From contig OY540813.1 in assembly GCA_961205875.1 (NCBI GenBank), forward strand, positions 9,953,001-10,017,000: a stretch of 64,000 nt of DNA, in the 5' to 3' direction. A program made the translations under genes and the position numbers. Shown here in pieces: positions 1-12,443 of the stretch. Within the stretch, counting starts at the first letter, position 1; every line of letters begins with the position of its first letter. The notes under the pieces were generated by a model. That model had not been told where the DNA came from. It did no database searches and was given only the letters and a program-made list of their open reading frames with translations. Origin of the DNA: Sialis fuliginosa (Eukaryota; Arthropoda; Insecta; Megaloptera; Sialidae).

Positions 1-140
1 GTAAATTTGAAGCATGATATGTGACTAAAAAATATTGAATTTTAGATTTCGTTAAAAGTACGTTTTTTGTATAGAAAATGAGGTGAAAAGTTGAAATTTC
101 CAAACCGCAGGTCTGTATCTTAAACCGTTCGTCTCGTTAG
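1..140. repeat. Half copy of the palindromic foldback family
   Basis: The stretch with TTTCGTTAAAA, TTGTATAGAAAATGA and AACCGCAGGTCTGTATCT matches 59770-59860 in order. Only one arm is seen and it runs off the left edge. Confidence 0.65.
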
Positions 141-986
141 CAGCCCTTACAATAATAACATACCCCATAGTACAGCAAATCAATTCTATATTGACAGAAA
201 TAAAATATTGAGTATAACCTCGCAACACGAGACGATTTAAACTTGACGAAATAATATATATTCGTACGTAATTTACGAGAATTTAATTTGAATGTGGGAA
301 GATAAATTGTTTGTAACTACAATGATAATAAATTTCAGGTCTGTTGAATATCTTAAATTGCGTTAGCTTTCATTAATCATCGAGATAAATACGGTAAAGG
401 GATTAGTATTTTCACAGTTTGTATAAAGCCGTTTCGAGTATTCGTTTATACGAACGTGTGCAAAACAACACGTTAAATCAAAAACAACGTTTTAAATCGT
501 ATGGAAAATGAACGCTATAAACGAAACCACTGTTCTGCAAATGATTTTATATTCATTTTGATAGTTTTGTTTTTGAAAGTTAGTAGTACATATTTTATAT
601 AGATGTTGGGTCACTTTTGATTATAAAAATATCTATTTGGTATTTGGGTTGTTTGTGTCATCACACACATTAAATTTTAAATGTCTATTGTTGATAGTGT
701 TAGAAGTTTAATGGCGAGAGATAAAATATATGAAAAGGAACATAACAAAATTAATTAAAGTATAAAAGTTCTCTAAAAAGTTCAAGAGGACTATAAGACA
801 AAAAAAAAAAATTAAAAAAATTGGACCTTTTACATAGGATACTAATTGGATATATACCTAATATACATACTTAATAATGTACTCTTGTGTTCGGTATTAT
901 AAAGATTTTGCTCTATAAAAGCAAAACATCTGCGAGCTGTCAAATCGTTTAAAATTTTCTCGGGATTTTAGAGCACTCATAATAAA

Positions 987-1294
987 TCCTTACATATTAT
1001 AAAACGCAAAATTTCTCTGTCCGTTAGTGCGCTTATCACTTGAGTACCACTTATCCAATTTACGTGTTTTTTAAAATTCATATAGATATATTATTTTTCC
1101 TAGATTTTTGTTACGTTAGGAATAAGCAGTGACGATAATAGTAAATCAAGTCGGAAAAAGTTTGCCGCCAGCACGCTCTTTTGCAATACGCTGCCTAAAC
1201 CGTTAAATATTGAACAATATAATGTACCTAATAATGAACTGTGTAGAATAAAAAGATCTAAAATAAACTCCGCGATACCATATAGCACAGCTAG
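987..1294 (+). mobile_element. Short Helitron-like element (308 bp)
   Basis: It starts TCCTTACATATTATAAAACG after an A and ends ACAGCTAG followed by T. The interior shares CCGTTAG, ACTTATCC, CAGTGACGATAATAGTAAAT and ACGCTGCCTAAACCGTT with the 911-bp element. Confidence 0.75.
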
Positions 1295-1295
1295 T

Positions 1296-2850
1296 ATATA
1301 ATATGGTAAAGCTGCTACATATGTATCATATGCTGTTTATTATGCCGTATTTACAACAAAAAAGTAAAACAACATGGTATTTTAAAAACTCTTTGAATTA
1401 AAAAATGTATAGGGTTTGTTGCCATTTTGACAAAAAAATACAGTGTTGCTGTTTTGTCTTTTAATACCGTTAATTTCTACTTGACAAGCATACGCGAAAT
1501 CGTGTCAAGGTCATTCATATATACTTTACAAGTAATGACAGCTGTCAGTAAGCTATCATTTATAAATTATTTTAAATTCTCTATAATAACGAACGTTCTA
1601 GACAATCAATTAAATGTAAAAGCAAATTTAAACGCCATAAAATGCAGATATCAATTGAAAAGTATAAAATAACAGATTTGGTAAGTAAATGTAAATAATC
1701 CAAATAATATTCTTACATATATATTTTCTGAACTACCCTGTAGATCCCTAAAAAACATATACATTAAATTCAAGAATTTTCAATGTTAAGCTGGGAAACT
1801 TATTTCACTTCTTGAAAAGGAATGAAATTAAGTTTTAGTAATATGATAAAGTCACTACAAACAATAGCAAATCTAAGACATTTCAAGAACGTCACGGAAC
1901 TGTATAAGGAAAATACTTTTCCTCGGCGACAGTTCAAATTTCCAAAGCTTTATATTTACTTTCTTTTACGTTTTACTTTAAAATCGTGATTGATCTTTTA
2001 TAAACTCCAGAAATTTCAGTAAAATGCTGTGACCTGTTATTTAGATTTCCAATAACTCAATAAAAATTTTATTGTATAAATTAATTGAATATTATCAGAT
2101 ATTCCTACATTTGTTAACTAAATTTTTGTGGAAATTTAGAAAAAAAATTTCAAACGTATATACGTGTAATATTGATACCTATTAATAATTAACTCAGTTT
2201 TTTTAGTATTAAACATTTGATAACTGCTCATGTGTTCATTTAAGAATGAAATCTAAACACAAATTAATTTTCCTGATTTTATTAATCGGAGTTGTTTTGG
2301 TTTATTAATAAATTACTTAAATATTATTTCTTTCTTTTGGATACAAGTTTTTAGCACTAATAGCTACGAAAATGTTCTATAGCATATCGTAATGGTAACC
2401 CAAAAATCCTCAAAAGCATATAAATTTCGTAATTTTTTGGTCACTGTAAGCACTATTGATTTAAATTATATTTAATTCAATTATACTATATTTAAACTCT
2501 ATTATTTTATGACGTTATAAAACAATTGAAATTCAGTTTGTAAATGTTGATTCAAAACAGAATTCTACAATGCAAGTGTGTTGTTTCACCTAACATAAAT
2601 GTGATAAATGTACCGTACTGTTATTATAGACGGTTAGAAATCAGAGAACCATAGATCAACAAGCTATGTAGATATATACATATATATGCTTTTAACATAT
2701 TGTTTTAAATCGTTCGTTGCGGTAAATGAGTTGAATAATACACTTATTTTAAAAGTTATTTATATACCTACATTTCAATGAACTTTTAAAACGAATAAAA
2801 AAAAATGTTTTATTTCAGTGAGATAAAATATACTGTTTATTAAATATATA
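1296..2850. other. No gene or recognised element
   Basis: AT-rich DNA with stops in all frames apart from an 81-codon frame at 1427-1672 of low-complexity composition. Nothing else recognised. Confidence 0.4.
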
Positions 2851-4961
2851 AGGTAGTGGCACCAGTCTTAGCAAGGACCCCAATAATGGCAATTTTTTAA
2901 ATTAAATTTACTAATTGCACTTTGTTATTTTATTAAAATAATATGGAAATTAAAAAAATACAAAAAAAGTTGTAAAACATTTGAATTTATAGAAGTAAGA
3001 AATGCAAATAATTTTTTCGAAAGGATACCAATTATTTATTTATTATTTTTTTATATTTATATTTTTTGTAATCTTTTTTTAGATGGGGGGTGGGTGGGTG
3101 CGGTCCGCAAACACAATTTGACTTAACTTGATAGTCCATGTTCATATACCAATTTGATACCACCGCTTTTCTTGTTCATACTAACATGTTTTAATAAAAT
3201 AATAATGTAACATTCAGGAACCAAGTCCACTTAAAAACCGGTCGATAAAAACAAAATGATTGATATAGAAGAATAGTAAAATATAAATAAATAAATGTGT
3301 ATAACAAAAAGTTTTTCGTTTAGAGTTAAATTACCTTTGGCATTCATTAAGTACAAAAGTGTAATAACCTATTTATATCAAATATAAATCAAACAAACAA
3401 ATAATATCGAATCAATAACCAAATATCTGTACAGATGATATATTGAACTCAATTTAAATAGCTAACCTATCAGAATAATGAATTATTACAAGTATTGAAA
3501 ATAACTTCAATCGATATTCAATTAAATGTTTAATGTGCGTACATGAAACAATTTTTCATAGGTCAATGACGTCATATCTCTGAAGTTTGACCTCATGTAA
3601 AAAAATGAGACAGCTAGGTTGTAGCAAAAAATGTACCAAACAGTTTTTGTCTTACCCATTTTTTATAAAAAATAGTATTCCAGGCTGTAGAATTAATATT
3701 CCTTACTTTTTATTTAGTCTGTAAATATAAATAAATATTTTATTCAAAAATATTAAGACAAACATCATCGGTTATTTTTTTCTACGGCGAAGCTTATATA
3801 GTTACATCATTTTAAATGAAAACACAAATATACACCCATTTCATTAATTAATTTTATATCAAGTTAAACATATTTAAATACTAAAATTCGGAATATCAAA
3901 TATTAATTAGCACAAAATTTACTTATACAATTTTCAATAGATAACATAATAATTTAATCGCACAAATATATGTATATGAGTGCTATAAACGAAGAGTACT
4001 TCTTTATCTAGCAAATATAAGTTTCAAAATATCTGTCTTTGGTACATGGAGAAATGATTTAAATATTTTAATAATCAAATGGGAGGAGACTATTAAATTT
4101 GTGATGAACGAATTTGAATGAAAACTGGTCGACCACTTCTGCATGTGACTCTACGTAGATATTGTATTGATTTTCACTATTACTTTTTAATTAGTTACAT
4201 GCATTAATGAAATAAATACGTCTCTGGTACATCCCCAAACCCACATATACAGACCACAATACACATATGTAAATGCAGTAATTAACGTGGTACTCGTTTT
4301 CGGTTAGGAATGCATCCACACATGTACTACATATATATTGTGAACAATATTCCGAAGGAAATGAATAGTGGTGGCAGCAGCGTACGAGAGAGCACTTGAA
4401 ATAATGATAAATGAGGTTATGGTGCTTGTCACTAATTAATCTCAACATTCTCATTATGATTTCAACATGGCGATTACACTTGATGTGTTACATCTTAATT
4501 GTCTTGGTCAACTGTTACAACTTGTAGTACGTAAATAAGGTACTGTACTTTGTTTTTGTGATTGGCAGGCTTCTTTTTTGTAATTAAAGTAATAAACTCA
4601 CGTTACTAATAAAACAAGTAACTTTTTATTTAATCAATTTAATTACCAAAGTCCGCAAATATAGTTTGTTTTTAAAGTGTAGCCTTTTATTTTGTTTATG
4701 TTTTTTCTCCAGTAATGGATAAAGTAAAACCAGTAATGAGTACGCAGTAATACACACTTGCTAATGATTACAAGAAGAATCGTCTTTGAAACAATGTAAA
4801 GCAGTTGCTATGATAATATAATAATTAATAAATAAATTATACTAACAATTAGTTTAAATGTCCTCCAATTTGATACCTATTAGCCGATTGTCAACAAATC
4901 AAGCTGCAAGACAGTTAAATGTATATAGATTAATATCCAAGACTGGTGCCAGTACCTTTCC
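2851..4961. mobile_element. Element with 19-bp terminal inverted repeats (about 2.1 kb)
   Basis: AGGTAGTGGCACCAGTCTT (2851-2869) faces AAGACTGGTGCCAGTACCT (4939-4957), with one mismatch. TATATA lies outside both ends (2845-2850, 4962-4967). The interior is AT-rich without a long frame, and includes one copy of a dispersed repeat (3743-4165) also found at 20.6 and 41 kb. Superfamily unknown. Confidence 0.6.
3743..4165 (+). repeat. Dispersed repeat R1, copy 1
   Basis: Shared blocks include AAAATATTAAGACAAACATC, GTTACATCATTTTAAATGAA and GACCACTTCTGCATG. Copies are also at 20600-20822 (+), 40985-41440 (-) and partly at 5395-5462. The sequence recurs in the same order in each, so it is one family of about 0.5 kb. 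No coding seen; class unknown. Confidence 0.75.
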
Positions 4962-4980
4962 TATATAATCGTATAATGTA

Positions 4981-5817
4981 AGGGGAGACTGTTATACCTT
5001 GGACATATTGTACCCTGTAACCCCTATCTCTGTTTGTGCTGCTATCTTGTGGCAAACAGAATTATCTCGTATAATACTGACTATAGTGCAATTGAAACTT
5101 GTTATTTGCAATTCAGGCCTTGTTTACGAATACACCTGTAAAATTGTTTTTTCTATATAAAGTAAAATTTTTGAAGAATAATATTTCTTTTATTTACAAA
5201 CTTCAAGAATTGTTTAAGGGTTTTCTCCATATTCCAGCTCGTATAGTTAAATTTGGTGAGTAAAACTACATATTGTTTCTAAATTCAAACATAACCTCTA
5301 AGAATTATTATATTTTAAAACTGTAAAATGTCACCTCTTGTACCATGGATCACGAACACATCCTGTTCCATGGATCACTGATCCGAGGTATCATCGGCCT
5401 CATAAGTCGTCTGCCAGGGTAAAGGTGAGAATCACTTACAACAGATTAAAAAATATTGAGACAAACTGGGGTGAAGTTTAACTTCCTACACTTATTACGG
5501 TTATTCACTGTGATTATATTTTATAACTATCTAATATATTATATCTACAATTTATATTAGATGTTTGTTTATATTCTTTATATACATTTTGCAACTATGC
5601 ATTATTTTTTCCATCTTGTACCATGAATCACTTTACATGCAATTATAAAATATATTTTTTTAATTAACCTTCCTTATCTTACTATTTATAGATAGTGAAA
5701 ACTAAAGTTGAATAGATGTTACATAAGATAAAATACCTATAACTGAAATAAAAATGTAAATTATTAGTTTTTAGTGGTATATTAGAAAAAGTGATCTTAA
5801 TTATAACAGTCTCCCCT
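4981..5817. mobile_element. Element with 16-bp perfect terminal inverted repeats (837 bp)
   Basis: AGGGGAGACTGTTATA at 4981 is matched by its exact reverse complement ending at 5817. Inside, the motif TTGTACCATGGATCAC and close variants occur at about 5338, 5367 and 5615. The element starts only about 20 bases after the end of the 2851 element. Flanking duplication is unclear. Confidence 0.65.
5395..5462 (+). repeat. Dispersed repeat R1, 5' fragment
   Basis: AAGTCGTCTGCCAGGGTAAA and GAGAATCACTTACAACAGAT match the first 70 bases of R1. It lies inside the 4981-5817 element. Confidence 0.55.
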
Positions 5818-7774
5818 ATACTAAATATAATATTATATAGGTACATAGTCAATCGACAATCAACACAATGTTCGTGATGTATCGTATTTGATAAACTATC
5901 CATTATATTTATATTAATAAAGGTATTAATAATATTTAACATGATCTGTAAACAAAGAGAATCTATATTGCATCCTCCTATTAATGGTAGTAATCAAGAG
6001 CTAATGGCACTAATTTTAAATTAATATCCGTTGTTAATAATATATTTACTTATATGTAGATCATATAGGATTATTAGCATAATATGAACATCTACAATTT
6101 TAATAATAGATGCTCGTTGTATTATACGAATACAATTTTTTTTTCCAAATTAAGTTTTTTACTTTCTTATACCTTTGTATATGAAACATACATATGTATA
6201 GTATAAGTATGTATAGTGAAGCCGATTTTTTTTTCTAAATCCGGATTTTGATGGAATTATAAGAAAGTCCTGTGATTCCCATGGCAGATATTTTTAGATT
6301 GTCTAGCTGAAGATTGTAAAATTTCAATGTAAGATAAAATTAAGCAATATGTCTTATTAAATACCCCGCAAAAAATGATTACAATAATAATAGTTATTAA
6401 AAATAAAGTTATTAAAAAATAAAAAGTTAAAATGATCACATACAGTTTCTTAGTTCATATACATATAATTTAAATTAATTATTTTGAAACTATTAACATG
6501 AGTTCATTTAAAGTTACAAATGGATGTAGGTATTAAATAACCCGAACAAAGTTGATGGTTCTAACGTAAATGAACAACCCTTTTTTGTTAAAATTTACTA
6601 ATAGATAGAAGAAGATTATCGGGTAGTATTATGTTCTAACAAAATTTATATTATACGTACATATATATTATATAGGGAAGACTGAGGCTTCCGCGGTAAT
6701 CTTGATATGGAAATAGTTATTTTTTTAAATATATCAAAAACGACACATGATATGTGAAAATTGTATTATATAAGTAATCGTTCTTGTAGAGAATTCAATT
6801 TTCTATGAAATAGATCACAACTTTTGTAGTAAATAAATGTTCTCTTACAAAGATTTATCTCCATTTTTTTCAATCGCTAGTTACTATTACATATTAAATG
6901 TTTTTTGACGTTTGCTTAGCATATAAATTTCTAATTTAACTGAAATTATTAAAAAAAAAAAATAACCAGGCACGTATTAAAAAAAATTTTAAATTTATAT
7001 TTTCTAAAAAAATTGTCAAAAAATTAAATAGCTAACCAGTTCATCGATATTTTAGGAAGTACTGTGTATTCACTTGGCAGATATATTTTTATTAAAATTG
7101 TAAAAAATTAAAAAGGATAATCAATGTGATGTTGATTTAATTAAACCATCTTCACTGCTGCCGTAGAAATGTCGTGCCTACGATTTTAGAGGATCCAGAC
7201 GTGTGTGTAGCTACCAATTTTACGCCAATATTAAATGCCAAAATATACAGTGGACAAAACCGCGGAGAAATTCTAGTCTACTTTTAATAACAAGATTTTA
7301 AAATACAATTAAGTTATGTATGTTATAAAAAATACAAATTTTCTTCAATGTTCAAAAGCTTTTGATCTTTAGGAAGCCACAAAAACCATGCAATATAATT
7401 TTCTTGTCATTGTTCTTGTAATCTTTTTTTGTTTGTTGTTTTTTATAATATAAAAGAAAATTTAATATCTTACATGAATTTTATATACCTGTAAATACCA
7501 TACCTATAATTTCATTTTCATATTGATCAAAGAACCTTACTGTTTTATATGTACGCAGTTTTATTTTTATTTTAAATATTCTTAGACAACATTTTTAATA
7601 ATAATTGGTTTAATTTTTTTTTAAATTACTGAATATCAGAACTGTAATTTATAAAAATGTCAAAACAAAGAATATAATTAGTTTGATATTTGAGTACACA
7701 GTAGACTGAAGTCATGAAAAAAACCTTCAATTTTTACAAAATATAATAATTAATGTCCTTGCTAATAAAATTTG
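5818..7774. other. No gene; one short recurring motif
   Basis: AT-rich. At 6258, TATAAGAAAGTCCTGTGATT with CATGGCAGATATTT repeats a motif found twice at 24.4-24.5 kb. Nothing else recognised. Confidence 0.4.
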
Positions 7775-8027
7775 CTAGCTTGCAAACATACACTTTCAAA
7801 CAGGGTATCAAACTTATATGACAGTTCTCTTTAAGTTTTTGACAGATAGTTGCATGCGCAGTAAGTTGGTACTGTTTTTACTCAAGATTAGTAAATACAC
7901 TTAAGTAAATATACTTTACATACATTTGTTTTTACTTATTATTATGTATGCAACTATCTGTTAAAAATTCCAAGAGAACTGTTATATACGTTTGATACCC
8001 CGTTTGAAAGTGTTTGTAAGCTTGTAA
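7775..8027. mobile_element. Long-TIR MITE (about 253 bp)
   Basis: The left arm, with CACTTTCAAACAGGGTATCA, TGACAGTTCTCTTTAAG and GACAGATAGTTGCATGC, is inverted at the right for about 80 bases. The terminal motif is shared with the element at 50964. Confidence 0.75.
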
Positions 8028-8387
8028 ATATTTGTTAACTAGGCTGTAATACCAGACATAACCTGTTCAAAGGCCATTTTTGTTTTTCCGATAACGCACA
8101 CTACAAACATTTTGTCGGTCGATAGATTGATCCAAGATTATTAAACTAAATACAGTTTGATTTTGATCAGTTTGGCTATTATCATGAAGCTGCGAACACC
8201 TACCGATTAAAAAAGGACAACTAAATAATTAAAAGAGCTGGGCAATTCCCATTTGATTAAAAAGTCGGACAACTATCTGCCAACTGGCAATCAGTATACC
8301 GTTTAATCAGGGACAAATCTATTGGTTGATTATCGGAAAATTATCGGCCGACTAAAAGTCTGTCTTGTGCACGACTGTTACAGTCAA

Positions 8388-8849
8388 TCTCTCTATATAA
8401 AAATGTTCGTTTGAATGTGGCTTATAAACTCGAGAATTACTGAACCGATTTCAATGCGGTTTTCACCAATAGATAATTTTTCTGTGCATGTTTGTGGCTA
8501 TTAATATTTTGTTATATATTGACTGAAAATTGAATTATAAATAAAAAACATTTCACTTCCAAGAAAGCTAAAATATTTATTATTTTAATATAGATTCTAA
8601 GACGAGACGTTGTGTTTCCTGAGAGTTTGAAAATATAATTTTACACGATTTTTTCAGTAACTACTAAACGGATTTTATTCAGGTTTTCACTAATGAATAG
8701 ATTAGATCTAGGTCTATAATTTGTGGATATTTTTTGTAAATTTCATGAAGTCGGAAAAAACAGTTCGCAGTGAACCGTGAATTGCGAGCATGTTGGGTGG
8801 GCATATTGGGTGGATATTAACCCGGGTAACACCGGGTGCAGTGTGCTAG
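8388..8849 (+). mobile_element. Non-autonomous Helitron (462 bp)
   Basis: It starts with TCTCTCTATATAAAAATG preceded by A and ends with CTAG followed by T, as expected for insertion between A and T. A hairpin (CCCGG...CCGGG, 8821-8836) lies 13 bases before the CTAG end. No Rep/helicase coding. The 5' segment with GAATTACTGAACCGATTTCA recurs at 38039. Confidence 0.85.
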
Positions 8850-9385
8850 TTGTTCATAAATATAAATGTTTTAAAATATAAATTATCAAATAATATTTCA
8901 TGTGATTTAATTTTTTTTAAATACACAGTTTGTCACATTAAAAATAATAATCTTAACCTATAATATGTGTTATGCATATTTTCTCTCTGAAATAAACGAA
9001 CAGGAAAAACATTTTTCACGCCAAGAGCACGCTGATTGAAATTTTAATGGGAATGTATTTTTCACCAACTTTTTATATTACAACTCACGTAACGCGCTGC
9101 ATTTTCTTCTTAAAAAAGTTGTAATTAGTTTCATTTTATCAGAGTTGAATATTGATGTATGTACACAAACACACACGTTTGTGTTGTTTTGTGTTTTATT
9201 ATTAAAATACAGATTTCTTTATGCAAGGAAATCCTGAAGCAATGCACAAATAATAAGAGAATTTATGTTGTCGAGTGAAATGTTGCTGTATATTTTTTTA
9301 ATGATGTGTGTTTTTTTTAATTTTTTTTTATGTATTGTATTGTAGTTGTATTCTTGTATAATGCATAAAATAAAGATCACTTTAA

Positions 9386-9874
9386 GGGAGGACACGTATA
9401 ATGGGTCGAAAAATTGCTAATTAATTTACTGTTTTAGGATTGAAAGAAGGCCGATTTCACACATATTTATTGACAATTATTAACAAATTACCAAGTAATA
9501 AAGTAATATGATGGTCTATAAAAAAATCATCTCCTGATGATACAATCAATATCTTAGTACAGGCAGCCCTTAACATAAATTATTTTTTTTTTATTCAAAA
9601 GGGACTTTAAAAAGTAATTTTCATAATTTTGAAAAATTACGCTTAGACTTAACCACTGCGATTATGAAAATTTTTGTTCAAATAATTTAAAATTGGACTA
9701 TTATAGTGTGATTTTTCGCTTGGATTAATTGAAAAAGGTCGTTTCGAGAAAAATGTGATTAAAAAACAAATTTATCTGTCAATAATTATTTTTTTAATAT
9801 TTGACTTTTTCAGAAATATTTTTGAATGAATAAAAAATATATTTTTTTTATGTCCATCACATTGATGTTCCCCC
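9386..9874. mobile_element. TTAA-flanked element (489 bp)
   Basis: GGGAGGACAC at the left and GTTCCCCC at the right are imperfect inverted ends, each bordered by TTAA (9382-9385, 9875-9878). This fits a piggyBac-like MITE, but the ends are short. Confidence 0.5.
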
Positions 9875-9878
9875 TTAA

Positions 9879-12014
9879 TGTAAAGTAATATTTTATGTAC
9901 AGCACAAACTGTTAAATATTAAAAAAATAAATATATGGAGCTATCAACCGTATAAGACATTTATTTAAAATCATCATACATTTTGTTTAAATAATAATCC
10001 CTCATATTTCATCAAAACCAATTTAACATTGTATAGAAGTTTCACAGAAGCATTATACATTGCATAAATAAAGTTTAAGTTAATATAATATAAACTGGCC
10101 GGCTAGCAACATACATAGGTTGAGAAATGTCCCGTCCTCACAACCAGGCATTCATTTGCGTTATTGTGCTGTAGACAGATTTAATTACTTAGTTTGACAG
10201 CAGTTTCGTATTATTTTTTATCTCTCTTTGCACTAGGAAAGCATGTGCATGTATACGTATTTAAACTCGTTAACGCTAATAAGTTTAAATACTCATTGTA
10301 AGAGCCTTGAACCATCAAATATTACATCGATGGGAAATGTTTTTTAGATCGGTTGCGACGAGACGCGACCGAAATGATATTCATCTTTATTTATAAGTCT
10401 CGTCAAGAGTTTTGGTTTTAAGTCATTGTCAATAGTTAGTATATAAACATTTTTGATCCTAGATGCTGACGGCAATTGCTTCCTCGCCATATCGAAGATA
10501 CGAGAAGCTTTGTGATCGTTTTAAAATGAGAAAAAAGTCAGGTCAAGACAAACACTTTTCGTTCCATGTCTATCTGTCTGTGTCTCCATAAAATTTTTAT
10601 AAGAAACAATAAAACATAGTAACACTCTAGATTTTTTTTAGAATTTAAAAGCTTTATCTCGTATAAAATGTTTTGTATGTATTTTGTAGAATTTTTGAGT
10701 AAAAAAACACATTTTAATGGAATGACATGCTTTTTACTATTAATAAAATTATATACATATATGTAATAATATACGACAAAGTATGTGGATATATACGTTT
10801 ATAGTACAAAATTATGTTGAGCATATTCATGGAATAAATTTCAAATATGTTCGTAATATTTTATTTTTAGTAATTTTGTTGTTATCTAATTAACAAACTT
10901 TTTTACATTATATGTTGTACAAAACATGTTATAAATAGCTACAAAATTACCTGATAAATATTTTATTTAATTCTTTTAAACATTTTAATTATACACATGT
11001 TATTTACCTCATTTGATAATTTAACATTACCTTTTATTAATAATTATATTGTGTATATGTGCATACATACAAAATAATAATGCAACTTTTCAAATGATTG
11101 GGACAATTCTAATTTAAAATAACACGAACCAAATATTTCTTTATATTTATCTACTCTATAATAGATACTAATTCAATTACCAGAAGTTGGACTGTGCATA
11201 TTATATGTAACTTTAACGTAAATACAAATTATTTAAATTAAACAAATGAAATTTATCTAATAAATGTAAAAAAACTCAATGAATCTAAAAATTATAAATT
11301 AAAATCCAGGTATTCACTATTCTATATTGATCCATTTCAATATTTAATTACAATGGTAAAAATTTCTATAATATCTAATCTCAGTTTATCTAAATGCCCG
11401 AAAATATATCTATAATATGTAACATATATTAATTTATATAGTAATGTAATATACAACATATGTACATGTACATATGTAGATATATAGATAAAAATTATGT
11501 TACATGAACATCTGTTGCGTTTTTAACATTGTGATGACATTAACAAAATTCGAATTGATTATTTAATTTAATTGGAATACAGTCAACGTTGGTTTATGAT
11601 ATACAGTGATCTATTTACGTGGTTGAAAAACTTTGGGTGGAAAGACCTAACTCATCATAACAGAGCAATTTATATTGTTCAATTTACGCGCTGTTTTCAT
11701 GGAACCAATTTACCCCATATTAATGGAGGAATTACTGTAGAAATCTTTTTGTGGAAGCAAAAAAAATAAACATTATTTAAAAAACCATATTTAGCAATAC
11801 AAGAAAAAGCACGGGATGTTGAAAATTTATTTTTAATTTAATATCGGTGGAGAAGTTTCAAGTTTTATAGTAAACATATTATGTGTTACAAATTATTCAA
11901 ATTAATTGGTGTGCCAATAGTTAGATTTTTAATTCTCAGAATTCCATTTTAAAATTAATACATAAAAAATTTAGAAATACAACTTTTATTTAAGTTTATC
12001 TTTCCTCTTTTCAG
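9879..12014. other. No gene; upstream of the first coding exon
   Basis: AT-rich, containing repeat R2 at 10480. A 65-codon frame at 11572 starts with TTG and has no splice or homology support. A leader exon or promoter may lie here, but none is visible. Confidence 0.4.
10480..10575 (+). repeat. Dispersed repeat R2, copy 1
   Basis: CGAAGATACGAGAAGCTTTG, GATCGTTTTAAAATGAGAA and GGTCAAGACAAACACTTTTC recur at 39195-39290 (+) and 18540-18900 (-, interrupted by the small TIR element at 18600). Confidence 0.7.
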
Positions 12015-12347
12015 ATTTTCACAATCAACTGCGTCAGCAACTACAATGGTAGAGAACTATAAAGAGATGGCACAGCAGCCTTTAGAAACTCCCGGATAAA
12101 AAAATGTTATAATTATTATACGTACCCGCATACCGAACATTTTCAAAATAAAATAAAAAAGAGCTGAGATAAGAACGCCAGGACAATAACGTTAAAGATA
12201 ACCAAAATACAGTAACGAAAAATGGATAAAATGGACTGAGTCGTAATTGAAAACACAGTAAATGGACTTTCTAATATGAATATTATAAAACAGTGAAAGT
12301 ATCATGTAATTAAAATTTAATTATCTCTGAAGTTTTCATCCACAATC
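12015..12347 (+). promoter_or_regulatory. Probable 5' UTR part of the first coding exon, with a strong 3' splice site at its left edge
   Basis: A pyrimidine tract ending TCTTTCCTCTTTTCAG (to 12014) is one of the best 3' splice acceptors in the window. It lies 333 bases before the ATG at 12348 with no better exon border between. I infer that the exon runs 12015-12443 and is joined to an untranslated leader exon upstream, so the promoter may lie outside or far left in the window. The interval contains a short upstream frame, 12046-12099, of 17 codons ending in TAA. The main frame is closed by an in-frame TAA at 12318-12320. No TATA box or initiator could be assigned with confidence. RNA evidence would be needed to decide between this and a transcription start inside the interval. 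Confidence 0.4.
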
Positions 12348-12443
12348 ATGCAGTCTGCGCCAATGTTAAGGTCCTTCAGTACAGAGTCGCATCGTAGAGA
12401 ATGGAAACACAGATTCAGTTTGAAAGGAAGCAAAAGACAAAAT
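12348..12443 (+). CDS. First coding exon (32 codons) of an unrecognised multi-exon gene
   Basis: The exon opens with ATG at 12348 and ends at AAT just before a consensus donor GTAAGT at 12444. It is exactly 32 codons and ends in phase 0. The start is chosen because an in-frame TAA lies 30 bases upstream with no other ATG between; a second Met is at codon 6. The peptide begins MQSAPMLRSFSTESHRREWK and is basic and Ser/Arg rich, with no signal peptide or membrane segment, so a cytoplasmic N-terminus is likely. Arg-Ser and Lys-Gly-Ser contexts look like kinase target sites, but that is inference. The next supported exon is 44 kb downstream and also starts in phase 0. I do not recognise the family. 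A basic, disordered leader like this occurs in many signalling and channel proteins and is not diagnostic. Confidence 0.6.

Noticed and set aside
4191-4454. 87-codon minus-strand frame with several Cys and His
   Set aside because: It resembles a zinc-binding pattern only superficially; irregular spacing, inside a TIR element, no homology recognised.
11572-11769. 65-codon frame upstream of exon 1
   Set aside because: TTG start, no acceptor or donor in a useful position, no recognisable motif.
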